From contig NZ_SNXZ01000003.1 in assembly GCF_004362825.1 (NCBI RefSeq), positions 534,784 through 598,783 of the forward strand: 64,000 bases of DNA, written 5' to 3'. The position numbers and the translations under genes are program-made. How positions within the stretch are numbered: position 1 is the first letter of the stretch; every line of letters starts with the position of its first letter. Shown here one piece after another: positions 42,841 to 51,311 of this stretch. The stretch comes from Labedaea rhizosphaerae. Lineage in GTDB: Bacteria > Actinomycetota > Actinomycetes > Mycobacteriales > Pseudonocardiaceae. The notes below the pieces were generated by a model. That model was given only the letters and a program-made list of their open reading frames with translations, ran no database searches and was not told where the DNA came from.

Positions 42841-43494
42841 TCACAACGCTTGTGTTGTCCCGTAGTTTCGCGCCGCCGCCACGGCCGCGACCTCGGCCTG
42901 CTGCGCTTCGGTCAGTGGTCGCGGGGTGCCGAGCGCGACGGCCCGGGCGTACAGGTCCGCGCACCACTCCAGCAGCTCCAGCCGCTCGCACGCCTGCTCG
43001 ATGCTCGCGCCGACCGCGACCGAGCCGTGGTTGGCCAGCAGCGCGGCACCGCGCCCGGCCAGGGCCTCGACGACGGCCGCGGCCAGTTCCTCGGTGCCGA
43101 ACGAGGCGAACGGCGCCACCCGCACCGCGCCACCGAGCCCGAGCGACTGGGCGTAGTGCAGCACCGGCAACTCCTCGTGCGTGCACGCGACCGCGATCGA
43201 CGCCGGCGCGTGGGCGTGGGCCACGGCCAGCGCGCCGGTCTCGCGGTAGATCCTGGTGTGCAGCGCGGTTTCCGACGTCGGCGCGAGCGAACCGGCGACG
43301 ACCGCGCCGGTCAGGTCGATCACCGGCACGTCGTCGGCGGTGAGCTCACCCAGCACGCAGCCGGTGGGGCTGACCGCGATCAGGTCGCCTGCGCGCACCG
43401 ACAGGTTGCCCGCCGTGCCGATCACGAGCCCGCGCGCGGCGATCCGGCGGGCGGCGTCGGCGAGCGCCACCCGCTGCGCGGCGAGCGGGATCAC
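42841..43494 (-). CDS. class II aldolase/adducin-family protein
   Basis: 217 residues from GTG 43494, overlapping the tetR stop. Zinc ligands: Glu in SETALHTRIYRETG, and His residues in VAHAHAPASIAVACTHEELPVLHY and LLANHGSVAVG. It resembles L-fuculose-phosphate aldolase and related retro-aldolases. Substrate not assignable. Likely regulated by the TetR encoded upstream in the same operon. Confidence 0.9.
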   Translation of the reverse strand: MIPLAAQRVALADAARRIAARGLVIGTAGNLSVRAGDLIAVSPTGCVLGELTADDVPVIDLTGAVVAGSLAPTSETALHTRIYRETGALAVAHAHAPASIAVACTHEELPVLHYAQSLGLGGAVRVAPFASFGTEELAAAVVEALAGRGAALLANHGSVAVGASIEQACERLELLEWCADLYARAVALGTPRPLTEAQQAEVAAVAAARNYGTTQAL

Positions 43495-44075
43495 CGGGAC
43501 GGGTTCAGCGCGGTCGCGATGAACTCGACCTCGCGGTCCATCCGGCTGGTGTCGGCGAAGTCCTCGTCGAAGTCTTCCTCGTGGCGGGCCACGGCGTGCC
43601 GGTAGCTCACGGCGAGGGCCAGCAGCCCGGCGGCGGTGTCCACTTCGGACACCGCGCACAGCCCGCCGGACGCCGCCATGATCACGGCGCGGACCTGGTC
43701 GACGACCGCGGTGAAGCGGGCCTGCAGCGCGTCGCGCACCGCGCGGTGCGTGTCGGCCTCGCGGTAGAGCAGGTGCGAGAGCAGCCGGGACGCGGACATC
43801 CGCGCGTCCAGCACCCGGACCAGCCGGCGCAGGCTCTCCCCGACGTCACCGCGCACGACCACCGACTCGGTGTCGACGTGCTCGTCGGGCAGCCGGTCCA
43901 CCAGCGCGGTCAACAGGTCCTGCTTGCGCCTGAAGTAGTAGTGCACGAGCCCCTTCGGCACACCGGCCCGCTCGGCGATGCGCGAGGTCGGGGTGGCGTC
44001 GAAACCGGACTCGGCGAACAGTTCCTCCGCCGCCGTGAGGATCCGCTCACGAGCGGAGTCGTCCTCGGTCGTCAT
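43491..44075 (-). CDS. TetR-family regulator
   Basis: 194 residues from ATG 44075. HTH: RERILTAAEELFAESGFDATPTSRIAERAGVPKGLVHYYFRRKQDLLTALVDRLP. The C-terminal ligand domain contains RLLSHLLYREADTHRAVRDAL. It shares a GTGA overlap with the aldolase gene downstream. A candidate TetR-like dyad is found about 520 bp away in front of ccr. Confidence 0.92.
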   Translation of the reverse strand: MTTEDDSARERILTAAEELFAESGFDATPTSRIAERAGVPKGLVHYYFRRKQDLLTALVDRLPDEHVDTESVVVRGDVGESLRRLVRVLDARMSASRLLSHLLYREADTHRAVRDALQARFTAVVDQVRAVIMAASGGLCAVSEVDTAAGLLALAVSYRHAVARHEEDFDEDFADTSRMDREVEFIATALNPSR

Positions 44076-44101
44076 CGACTCCCCTTGTCAGCCGGAAAAA
44101 G

Positions 44102-44150
44102 GACGCGGCCCACAACGTAACCGAGGAACGGTGCCGTTGCGGGCCGCGTC
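44102..44150. terminator. terminator between SPW protein and tetR
   Basis: GACGCGGCCC (44102-44111) pairs with GGGCCGCGTC (44141-44150). The stem continues with CAACG/CGTTG after one mismatched position. Confidence 0.7.
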
Positions 44151-44167
44151 GCGAACTGGTCCGGGAC

Positions 44168-44548
44168 TCAGTGCTGCCCGGCGATCCCCGAGCGGTGTGC
44201 GGCCTGCGCCATCGGCACCGCGGCGACGCCGGCGATGACGGTCAGGGCGCCGATGATCCACGACGACCAGGAGATGCCGTTGAACTCGGAGTAGCTGAGC
44301 ACCCAGGGTGAGATGAACATCAGCACCCCCAGCACGACCTGGACGTATTCGCCGTAGACCAGACCCGGCATGGCCAGCGAGACCAGGCCGTCGATGGCGA
44401 TCAGGACACCCAGCACGACCATGGCCCACACGGCGGCGCTGTTGGTGTCCGTCCACAGCGGCGAGAGCGCCGCGACCACGCCAAGCACCACCTCCGCCCA
44501 ATCCTGCGGCCTGGTCCAGGCGCGGGAGTTCGATGTCGTCTCGTTCAT
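44168..44548 (-). CDS. SPW-repeat membrane protein
   Basis: 126 residues from ATG 44548 (GGAGG at proper distance; GTG 44557 is too close). Two repeats with a Ser/Pro/Trp motif: GVVAALSPLWTDTNSAAVWAMVVLGVLIAIDGLVSL and GVLMFISPWVLSYSEFNGISWSSWIIGALTVIAG. Four membrane helices. Function unknown; common in actinomycetes. Confidence 0.9.
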   Translation of the reverse strand: MNETTSNSRAWTRPQDWAEVVLGVVAALSPLWTDTNSAAVWAMVVLGVLIAIDGLVSLAMPGLVYGEYVQVVLGVLMFISPWVLSYSEFNGISWSSWIIGALTVIAGVAAVPMAQAAHRSGIAGQH

Positions 44549-44594
44549 GGCGGTCACCTCCGAAGGATTGCTCCGACATCACCGATGATCCACC

Positions 44595-44622
44595 TTGACT
44601 GGCCGCCCGGTCAACCTATGTC
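44595..44622 (+). promoter_or_regulatory. candidate ccr promoter with dyad
   Basis: TTGACTGG-N4-CCGGTCAA (44595-44614), a TetR-like dyad with one wobble pair. Its left arm is a -35-like TTGACT; TATGTC at 44617 could be the -10 (16-bp spacer). A second dyad GGTTAC-N6-GTAACC lies at 44688-44705, nearer the gene. Confidence 0.45.
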
Positions 44623-44750
44623 TCGCAGGTCACAGGCCGTCCGGGTGCTCTTCGGGGTGCGGTCCCTCACAGCAGGGGCCAACATGGGGTTACGCGCCGG
44701 TAACCTCCGGCAAATCAGCCCGCCGACGAAGACCCCCGCGGAGGTCCGCC

Positions 44751-46082
44751 GTGCAGAAGATCCTCGATGCCATCCTCGCCGGAGAGGCCCAGGAGCTGGC
44801 CAATCTCCCCGTTCCCGAGTCCTACAAAGGGATAACGGTGCACGCCGACGAGGTCGGCATGTTCGAGGGACTGGATTCCGCGGACAAGGATCCGCGCCGG
44901 TCACTGCACCTGGACGAGGTCGCGACGCCCGAGCTCGGTCCCGGCGAGGCGCTGGTCGCGGTCATGGCCAGCGCCATCAACTACAACACGGTGTGGACGT
45001 CGATCTTCGAGCCGCTGTCGACATTCAAGTTCCTTGAGCGCTACGGCAAGACCTCGCCGCTGGCCAAGCGCCACGACCTGCCCTACCACGTGGTCGGCTC
45101 CGACCTCGCCGGCGTCGTGCTGCGCACCGGCCCCGGCGTGCACAACTGGAAGCCGGGCGACGAGGTCGTCGCGCACTGCCTGTCCGTCGAGCTCGAGGGC
45201 CCCGACGGGCACAACGACACGATGCTCGACACCGAGCAGCGCATCTGGGGCTTCGAGACCAACTTCGGCGGGCTCGCCGAACTCGCGCTGGTGAAGGCGA
45301 ACCAGCTCATGCCCAAGCCCGGGCACCTCACCTGGGAGGAGGCTGCCTCCCCCGGCCTGGTCAACTCGACCGCGTACCGGCAGCTGGTGTCGGTCAACGG
45401 CGCCAACATGAAGCAGGGCGACGTCGTGCTGATCTGGGGCGCCTCCGGCGGACTCGGTTCGTACGCCACGCAGTTCGCCCTCAACGGCGGCGCCATCCCG
45501 GTCTGCGTCGTGTCGAGTCCGGAGAAGGCGGAGATCTGCCGCAGCATGGGCGCGGAGCTGGTGATCGACCGCAACGCCGAGGGCTACAAGTTCTGGAAGG
45601 ACGAGAACACCCAGGATCCCAAGGAATGGCAACGGTTCGGCGCCCGCATCCGGGAGCTGACCGGCGGCGAGGACCCGGACATCGTGTTCGAGCACCCGGG
45701 CCGGGAGACCTTCGGCGCCTCGGTCTACGCCGCGCGCAAGGGCGGCACGATCGTGACCTGCGCGTCCACGTCGGGCTTCATGCACCAGTACGACAACCGG
45801 TACCTCTGGATGAACCTCAAGCGGATCATCGGCTCGCATTTCGCGAACTACCGCGAGTCGTGGGAGGCCAACCGGTTGATCGCGAAGGGCATGATCCACC
45901 CGACCCTGTCCAAGGCCTACCCGCTCGCCGAGACCGGGCAGGCGGCGCTCGACGTCCACCGCAACGCGCACCAGGGCAAGGTCGGCGTGCTGTGCCTGGC
46001 CCCCGAGGAAGGGCTCGGCGTGCACGACGAGGAAAAGCGCGCCAAGCACATTGATGGGATCAACCGATTCAGGGGCGTTTGA
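44751..46082 (+). CDS. ccr: crotonyl-CoA carboxylase/reductase
   Basis: 443 residues from GTG 44751 (GGAGG upstream). MDR fold with VQKILDAILAGEAQELANLPVPESYKG, YHVVGSDLAGVVLRTGPGVHNWKPGDEVVAHC, WGFETNFGGLAELALVKANQLMPKP, nucleotide loop IWGASGGLGSYATQFALNGG and FEHPGRETFGASVYAARKGGTIVTCASTSG. It reductively carboxylates crotonyl-CoA to ethylmalonyl-CoA with NADPH and CO2. The substrate comes from thiolase-derived acetoacetyl-CoA. It supplies acetate assimilation and ethylmalonyl extender units. Confidence 0.97.
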   Translation: MQKILDAILAGEAQELANLPVPESYKGITVHADEVGMFEGLDSADKDPRRSLHLDEVATPELGPGEALVAVMASAINYNTVWTSIFEPLSTFKFLERYGKTSPLAKRHDLPYHVVGSDLAGVVLRTGPGVHNWKPGDEVVAHCLSVELEGPDGHNDTMLDTEQRIWGFETNFGGLAELALVKANQLMPKPGHLTWEEAASPGLVNSTAYRQLVSVNGANMKQGDVVLIWGASGGLGSYATQFALNGGAIPVCVVSSPEKAEICRSMGAELVIDRNAEGYKFWKDENTQDPKEWQRFGARIRELTGGEDPDIVFEHPGRETFGASVYAARKGGTIVTCASTSGFMHQYDNRYLWMNLKRIIGSHFANYRESWEANRLIAKGMIHPTLSKAYPLAETGQAALDVHRNAHQGKVGVLCLAPEEGLGVHDEEKRAKHIDGINRFRGV

Positions 46083-46255
46083 GCCCGGCCGCGGCCATCT
46101 AAATCGGTTCTCCTGTCACCGCTGGTGATCCCGCACGTACGGTGCGCCGATTCTCTGTGCCAAGTCCACGCCCTTGTGCCACAAGGCCGTGCCACCAGGC
46201 CATGATCAGTGCGATCGTTATTGGTGTGAACCCTGTGGCGGACGGAGTGGAATCG

Positions 46256-46471
46256 GTGAGCGACCAACCGGATAGCAAGTACGTGCCTGTCGTCGATGCC
46301 TTCGGGCGGCCCCGGTTACTCGGGATCAACCTGTCCGACGACGACCGGCACGTGCTGATCTCCACGCCGCCCGGCGAGGCCGTGCTGATCGCTCCGGACA
46401 CGGTCGAGGAGTTGGTGACGGCCCTGCGTGAACTGCGTGCGGAGGCGGTCAACCGCGCCGCGCGCCGCTGA
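46256..46471 (+). CDS. small conserved-looking protein
   Basis: 71 residues from GTG 46256 (GGAG upstream); GTG 46226 is an alternative. YVPVVDAFGRPRLLGINLSDDDRHVLISTPPGEAVLIAPDTVEELVTALRELRAEAVNR is a compact alpha/beta sequence without membrane or signal segment. The composition supports a real gene; family not named. A perfect dyad CCTTGTG-C-CACAAGG lies at 46172-46186 upstream. Confidence 0.72.
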   Translation: MSDQPDSKYVPVVDAFGRPRLLGINLSDDDRHVLISTPPGEAVLIAPDTVEELVTALRELRAEAVNRAARR

Positions 46472-46608
46472 ATCCCTGGTGGCGCCGGTGGCACCGGACG
46501 GTCGGCGACGTTCGATGGCGGCCGTCCGGTCCAGCGCGATCACACCGGGTGCGGGAAAAGGTGCCACTCTGGTGAGTTGTTCACCCGGTGGCGGGTAGCG
46601 TGTCCGCC

Positions 46609-47952
46609 ATGGGCCTTGGCGAAGACCGCGATCTCGTACCGCTTGGCGCCGGCTTCGACATCATGAAGCGCGGCTACAGCCGAGTACAGGTGGAAGAGCA
46701 CCTGGAACGGTTGGACGGCGAACTACGGCTGCTCGCCGCCGATCGCGATGCCGCCGTGTCCCAGGCCGCCGATCTGGCCCGTCAGCTCGAGCAGGCCCGT
46801 TCGGAGATCGACAGCCTGCGCGGTCAGGTCGAGCGGCTGGCGTTGCCGCCGACCACGTTGGAAGGTCTTTCCGAGCGGCTGCAACGCATGTTGCGCCTGG
46901 CCCAGGACGAGGCGTCGGAGACCAAGGCACGCGCCGAGGCCGAGGCCGAGCACATCCGGGCGAAGGGCGAGGCCGACGCGAACGCGTTGCGCCAGCAGTT
47001 CGAGCAGAAGCTCGCCGAACTCGACAACCGCCAGGCCCAGATGGAGGCCGAGCACCGCACGCTGATGGACGGGGCGCGCAAGGAGGTCGCGGAGCTGAAG
47101 TCCTCGGCCGAGGCCGAGCGCAAGCGCCTGGACGCCGAGTCCGAGCAGCGCCGCACCACCGTCGAGGAAGACTTCGAGATCGCGATGGCCTCGCGCCGCA
47201 CCGAGTCGATGCGCGCGCTCGCCGAGCAGGAGGCGACGAGCAAGTCGGAGGCCGAGCGCCGCGTGCGCGAGGCGACCGAGGAAGCCAACCGCCGCCGGCA
47301 CGAGTCGATCACCGAGGCCAACGCCCGCCTGCACGAGGCGAGCTACGAGGCGCACCGCCGGGTGCGCGAGGCGACCGAGGAAGCCAACCGCCGCATCACG
47401 CACGCCGCCGAGCGCGTGACCGTGTTGCGTCGCCTGCGTGCACGCGTCGCCGAGCAGATGCACTCGGCGCGCGACCTGCTCGCCGAGGCGCATCAGCAGC
47501 TGGAGGACGCCGTCCCGGTGCTCGACCCGCTGCCGGAGGAGCTGCCGTCGGCCGAGCCCGCGACCAAGCCGGCGACCAAGTCCGCCCCCGCTTCCACCCC
47601 GGATACCGGATCCGCTCCATCGTCCGGATCCGCTTCCGCACCGGCTTCCGCTCCCGCGTCCGGACCGGCTTCCGGATCGGCTTCCGGATCGGCTTCCGGT
47701 CCGGCCGACGACAGCCCGACGAAGACCATGCGTCCGATCGGTGCGCCGAAGGAGTCGTGGGAGACCGCGGCGGTGGACGAGCTGGACAAGGAGCCGCGGC
47801 AGCGCCGCAGCACCGACCCGAAGTCGGAGGCGCCCACAGTGCGCACGACCCAGGCCGTCGCGCCAGGCAAGCCGCGCCCCCGGCCCGCCGCGCAGCAACC
47901 GACCAAGCAGGTCGAGGTACGCCCACCGTCCTCAGAAGAACGCGCCGGCTAA
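46609..47952 (+). CDS. DivIVA-type long coiled-coil protein
   Basis: 447 residues from ATG 46609; TAGCGT 7 nt upstream. N-terminal DivIVA-like head (FDIMKRGYSRVQVEEHLERLDGELRLL). The coiled coil is long, from about 35 to 300, with two copies of RRVREATEEANRR around residues 222-260. The C-terminal tail is Ser/Ala/Pro/Gly-rich and probably disordered. Relatives (Wag31, Scy, FilP) organise polar growth and cytoskeleton. Exact orthology not resolved. Confidence 0.85.
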   Translation: MGLGEDRDLVPLGAGFDIMKRGYSRVQVEEHLERLDGELRLLAADRDAAVSQAADLARQLEQARSEIDSLRGQVERLALPPTTLEGLSERLQRMLRLAQDEASETKARAEAEAEHIRAKGEADANALRQQFEQKLAELDNRQAQMEAEHRTLMDGARKEVAELKSSAEAERKRLDAESEQRRTTVEEDFEIAMASRRTESMRALAEQEATSKSEAERRVREATEEANRRRHESITEANARLHEASYEAHRRVREATEEANRRITHAAERVTVLRRLRARVAEQMHSARDLLAEAHQQLEDAVPVLDPLPEELPSAEPATKPATKSAPASTPDTGSAPSSGSASAPASAPASGPASGSASGSASGPADDSPTKTMRPIGAPKESWETAAVDELDKEPRQRRSTDPKSEAPTVRTTQAVAPGKPRPRPAAQQPTKQVEVRPPSSEERAG

Positions 47953-47981
47953 CCCCACCCCACCCCCGCCCCCACCCGGGC

Positions 47982-48157
47982 GTGTCCCCTCTTCCAACCC
48001 GGCGTGTCCCCTCTTCCCGCCGGGCGTGTCCCCTCTTCCGACCCGGTGTGTCCCCCGTTCCGACCGGGCGTGTCCCCTCTTCCGGCTGGGTGTGTCCCAC
48101 GTTGGTGCCCGGCGTGTCCCACGGTCCGGCAGCGCGTGTCCCACGCTCGGACGGGCG
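47982..48157 (+). repeat. 22-bp tandem repeat array 2 (8 units, exact period)
   Basis: Units begin GTGTCCC at 47982, 48004, 48026, 48048, 48070, 48092, 48114 and 48136, exactly 22 bp apart with no slip. The first seven bases are invariant, the next seven are C/A-N-TT-like, and the GC tail varies. It fills the gap between the DivIVA-type gene and uspA. The same unit as arrays 1 and 3. Confidence 0.95.
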
Positions 48158-48221
48158 GGGTGCGGGCGATTCCGAGTGCCGCTACTCTCCAGTAGGTAGT
48201 CGGTGTCTCGAGAGGATCACC

Positions 48222-48674
48222 ATGCCTGCCTTCCAGACTGTCGTCGTCGGTACCGACGGTTCTGACTCCTCCTACCGCGCGGTGGACAAGGCGGCCGCGC
48301 TGGCCGGCGACAGCGGAGCGACGCTGGTCATCGCCTGCGCGTACCACCCCGCCTCCAAGGACCAGGTCGACAGCGCGAACGACCAGCTCGGCAGCGACGT
48401 CGCCTACCAGGTCGTTGGCGCCAACCCCGCCGAGGAAACCGTGCGCACCGCCGCCGAACGCGCGCGCAAGGCGGGCGCGGGCGACGTCAAGACCGTCGTC
48501 GTCGACGGTGAGCCGGTGCCGACGCTGCTCGACGTGGTGCGCAAGCACGGCGCCGACCTGCTCGTGGTCGGCAACCGCGGGCTGAACACGCTCGCGGGCC
48601 GGCTGCTCGGCTCGGTGCCGTCGGAGGCGGCCCGCAAGTCGAAGGTCGACGTGCTCATCGTCCACACCACCTGA
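48222..48674 (+). CDS. universal stress protein UspA family
   Basis: 150 residues from ATG 48222 (AGAGGA upstream). TVVVGTDGSDSSYRAVDKAAALA and the ATP loop VVGNRGLNTLAGRLLGSVPSEAARKSKVDVLIVHT, which has G-2x-G-9x-G(S/T)-like spacing. It is a single-domain ATP-binding USP. Its stop shares one base with the ATG of the cyclase gene (TGATG), so the pair is cotranslated, hinting at a shared stress/cAMP role. Confidence 0.93.
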   Translation: MPAFQTVVVGTDGSDSSYRAVDKAAALAGDSGATLVIACAYHPASKDQVDSANDQLGSDVAYQVVGANPAEETVRTAAERARKAGAGDVKTVVVDGEPVPTLLDVVRKHGADLLVVGNRGLNTLAGRLLGSVPSEAARKSKVDVLIVHTT

Positions 48675-49753
48675 TGCCCGACAAGGACGACGACTTCGCC
48701 GCACTGCAACTGGGCATCGAGCGGGTCCTGCTCGGCGGCGAACGCAAGTACACCCGCGGTCAGGCGGCTGAAAAGGCTGGGGTGACGCTGGATCGCGCGT
48801 CCACGCTGTGGCGCGCGCTCGGCTTCGCCACCACCGACAGCGACGAGCCGATCTTCACCGACGGCGACGTGCACGCGTTGCAGGTCACCGTCGGGCTGAT
48901 GGACGCGGGCATCATCGATCCGCAGACCGCGACGTCCGCGGCCCGGATGCTCGGCCAGCACCTCTCGCGGCTGGCCGAGTGGCAGGTGCACATGCTGCGG
49001 TCGGTGATCGACGCGAACCCCGAGCTGGCCGCGGACGAACGCCAGCTCGCCCGGTTCATCGAGCGGCTGCTGCCCGACCTGGAGCAGATGCAGAGCTTCG
49101 CGTGGCGGCGGCACCTGGCGGCGTTCGCCGGGCGCGTGCTCGCCGCGCGCGAGGATTTCGAGTCACGCCAACAGGTCGTGGGCTTCGCCGACATGGTCGG
49201 CTACACCAGCCTGACCCGGCGGGCCAGCGAGTCGGAGCTCGGCGAACTGCTCGAGCGCTTCGAGTCGGTGGCGAGCACGGTCATCGCCGAGAACCACGGC
49301 CAGGTCGTGAAGATGCTCGGCGACGAGGTCCTGTTCATCGCCGACGACCCGGTCCGCGGCGCGACCATCGCGCTGACCCTGTTGGAAGCGGCCGAAAGCG
49401 ACGACGACCTCCCCCCGCTGCGCTGCGGGATGGCGTTCGGGCGGGTCCTCGGCCGCTACGGCGACGTGTACGGCTCGACGGTCAACCTGGCCAGCAGGCT
49501 CACCTCGGTCGCTCGCCCCGGCACGGTGTTGATCGACATCGCCCTGGCCGACGAACTGTCCGAAGTGGACGAATTCACCGTCCGCTCCCGGCGCCCGGTG
49601 TCCGTGCGTGGCTACAGCCGGTTGAAGCCCTCGGTGCTGCGATGGGCGTCCGACGAACAAGCGGGATTGCTGGACCTGGCGCAACAGCGAGCCGCGGAAT
49701 TGCTTGGCCTGGAAGAAGACCCCGAGGACCGCAAACGCAAGAAGCGCCGCTAG
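48674..49753 (+). CDS. class III adenylate/guanylate cyclase
   Basis: 359 residues. The N-terminal ~165 residues form a helical regulatory domain (KYTRGQAAEKAGVTLDRASTLWRALGF...) like mycobacterial Rv1264/Rv2212-type cyclases. Catalytic domain: metal Asp in VVGFADMVGYTSLTRRAS, second Asp in KMLGDEVLFIADDP, and Asn/Arg of YGSTVNLASRLTSVARPG. All key residues are present, so an active homodimeric cyclase is expected. The C-terminus is basic (RKRKKRR). Confidence 0.93.
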   Translation: MPDKDDDFAALQLGIERVLLGGERKYTRGQAAEKAGVTLDRASTLWRALGFATTDSDEPIFTDGDVHALQVTVGLMDAGIIDPQTATSAARMLGQHLSRLAEWQVHMLRSVIDANPELAADERQLARFIERLLPDLEQMQSFAWRRHLAAFAGRVLAAREDFESRQQVVGFADMVGYTSLTRRASESELGELLERFESVASTVIAENHGQVVKMLGDEVLFIADDPVRGATIALTLLEAAESDDDLPPLRCGMAFGRVLGRYGDVYGSTVNLASRLTSVARPGTVLIDIALADELSEVDEFTVRSRRPVSVRGYSRLKPSVLRWASDEQAGLLDLAQQRAAELLGLEEDPEDRKRKKRR

Positions 49754-49806
49754 CGGCATTCGCCTCGCGTAGGCAAACCCCACCCGACCCGGGAGCCGCC
49801 CCGATG

Positions 49807-49880
49807 CCAGCCTATCGCCTTTGACCTGCGAAAACAGACCGCGGCTGAATCTGTGGACAACTCGGCGCCTGTGGAAAACC
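49807..49880 (+). repeat. 74-bp dispersed module with two DnaA-box-like sites, copy 1
   Basis: Order: CCAGCCTATCG, TTTGACCTGCGAAAA, about 20 bp, TGTGGACAA (49852-49860, a perfect DnaA-box complement), then TGTGGAAAA (49870-49878). Boxes are 18 bp apart. Copy 2 at 54478 has the same order and spacing. Here it lies in the 265-bp gap between a cyclase gene and a convergent hydrolase gene. Confidence 0.75.
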
Positions 49881-50018
49881 CACTCTGCGGGCTTCCTGCG
49901 ACGGTCCCGAACTGGTTCGAGTGCAAGACCGACCGGCACACGGTTCCGCATCACCTCGGATCACTCTGGACGGCGACTCCGCGGCCCAGGCCGAGCCGCA
50001 GCAAACGCTCGGACAGGT

Positions 50019-50747
50019 TCACGCAAATGCGTTTCGGGTCAGCCAGTCGCTGATCAGCTCGACCACCCGGTCCGGCTGCTCGACCGGCGGCAGGTGACCG
50101 CACCCCTCGAGCACCGCGAACTCGCCATCCACAGTGGACGCGAGCTCCCGGCCGACCGACACCGGGATGATCGCGTCCTCAGCGCCGTGGATCACCAGTG
50201 CCGGGATTCCCAGGCCCCGCAAGGCTTCGGTCGAGTCCGGGCGTTCGGCCATGGCCCGCTGCGCCCACGCGACCGCGCCGGGCGACTGCGTGTCGATCAG
50301 GGCCCGCAGGCCGTCGCCCACCCGATCGCGGTTGGCGGGCGCAACCAGGTTCGGCAGCATCTCGTCGGCCAGCCAGCCGATGCCCTCGGCTTCCGCCCGT
50401 CCGGCGGCGGCGAGCCGGTTCGCGGCCGCCTCATCGGTGTCCGCGGTCGGCCTGGTGTCGATGAAGACCAGCCCCGCGACCCGCTCCGGCGCCGCACGCA
50501 GCACCGCCATCGCGGCGTAGCCACCCATCGAGCACCCGCCGAGCACCACGCGGTCGAGCTTCTGGTCGTCGAGCATCGCGAGCACGTCGGCGGCGACGAC
50601 GTCCAGGCTGGGTGCCTTCTTGGTCAGGGGCGTCGCGCCGAACCCGGTCTGATCGGGGGTGAGCGGGTCCAGGCCGGGCCGCAAGGCGTCCCACATGCGC
50701 GAATCGACGGGGTAGGCGTGCAACAGGACGAGCGGAGTACGCGGCAT
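50019..50747 (-). CDS. alpha/beta hydrolase
   Basis: 242 residues from ATG 50747 (CACAAT 6 nt upstream). PLVLLHAYPVDSRMWDALRPGL, nucleophile elbow VVLGGCSMGGYAAMA, acid in VIHGAEDAIIPVSV, His in LEGCGHLPPVEQPD. It is complete for a 3-oxoadipate-lactonase-like or esterase-type hydrolase; substrate unknown. Divergent from an acetyltransferase gene, both start codons preceded by GGGAC. Confidence 0.92.
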   Translation of the reverse strand: MPRTPLVLLHAYPVDSRMWDALRPGLDPLTPDQTGFGATPLTKKAPSLDVVAADVLAMLDDQKLDRVVLGGCSMGGYAAMAVLRAAPERVAGLVFIDTRPTADTDEAAANRLAAAGRAEAEGIGWLADEMLPNLVAPANRDRVGDGLRALIDTQSPGAVAWAQRAMAERPDSTEALRGLGIPALVIHGAEDAIIPVSVGRELASTVDGEFAVLEGCGHLPPVEQPDRVVELISDWLTRNAFA

Positions 50748-50783
50748 GTCCCCATTGTGGGTGATCCCGGCTACGGTCGGGAC

Positions 50784-51272
50784 ATGCGGACGGCGCGGCT
50801 GAGCCTGGACCCCATCGGCCCCCACGACCGGGACGCCGTGGTGCGGATGCAGACCGACCCGGCGAACTTCGACTACGACCAGCCCAACAGCGTCGAGGAC
50901 GCGCACGACCAGTACGAACGCTGGTCCGCCCATTGGCTGACCCACGGCTGGGGCTACTGGCTGGTCCGCATCAGCGCGACGGACCAGTTGATCGGCATCG
51001 GCGGCGGCTGCTCGACCGAACTCGACGACGGGCCGGCCATCAACATCTTCTACCGCTTCCGCCCCATGGCGCGCGGCAAGGGTTACGCGTCCGAACTGCT
51101 CACCGCGACCGTCGAGTTCCTCACCCGCGTCGGGCCGGACCAGCCCATGGTGATCATCACCGACACCGACAACAAGCCGTCGATCGTGCTCGCCGAACGC
51201 AACGGTTTCACCCAGTACAAGCTCGGCGAACACCGCGGGCGCCCGTCCCGCTTCTTCCGCTACACCGGCTGA
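50784..51272 (+). CDS. GNAT acetyltransferase (RimJ-like)
   Basis: 162 residues from ATG 50784 (TACGGT 6 nt upstream). RTARLSLDPIGPHDRDAVVRMQTDP, then GYWLVRISATDQLIGIGGGC, acetyl-CoA loop FRPMARGKGYASELLTATVEFL, and DTDNKPSIVLAERNGFTQYKLGEHRG. It probably acetylates a small molecule or protein N-terminus. Confidence 0.92.
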   Translation: MRTARLSLDPIGPHDRDAVVRMQTDPANFDYDQPNSVEDAHDQYERWSAHWLTHGWGYWLVRISATDQLIGIGGGCSTELDDGPAINIFYRFRPMARGKGYASELLTATVEFLTRVGPDQPMVIITDTDNKPSIVLAERNGFTQYKLGEHRGRPSRFFRYTG

Positions 51273-51311
51273 CCCGCTCACGAACGGGCGGGCCAACCGG
51301 CGCGCGCACGG

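Noticed and set aside
47982-48157. Possible CRISPR array
   Set aside because: Units are directly adjacent without unique spacers and no cas genes are near.
49910-49935. GGTTCGAGT resembling a tRNA T-loop
   Set aside because: No acceptor, D or anticodon stems can be built around it.
50745-50793. Inverted repeat GCATGTCCC / GGGACATGC between divergent genes
   Set aside because: It arises because both divergent start codons have the same GGGAC leader; no extra symmetry beyond that.
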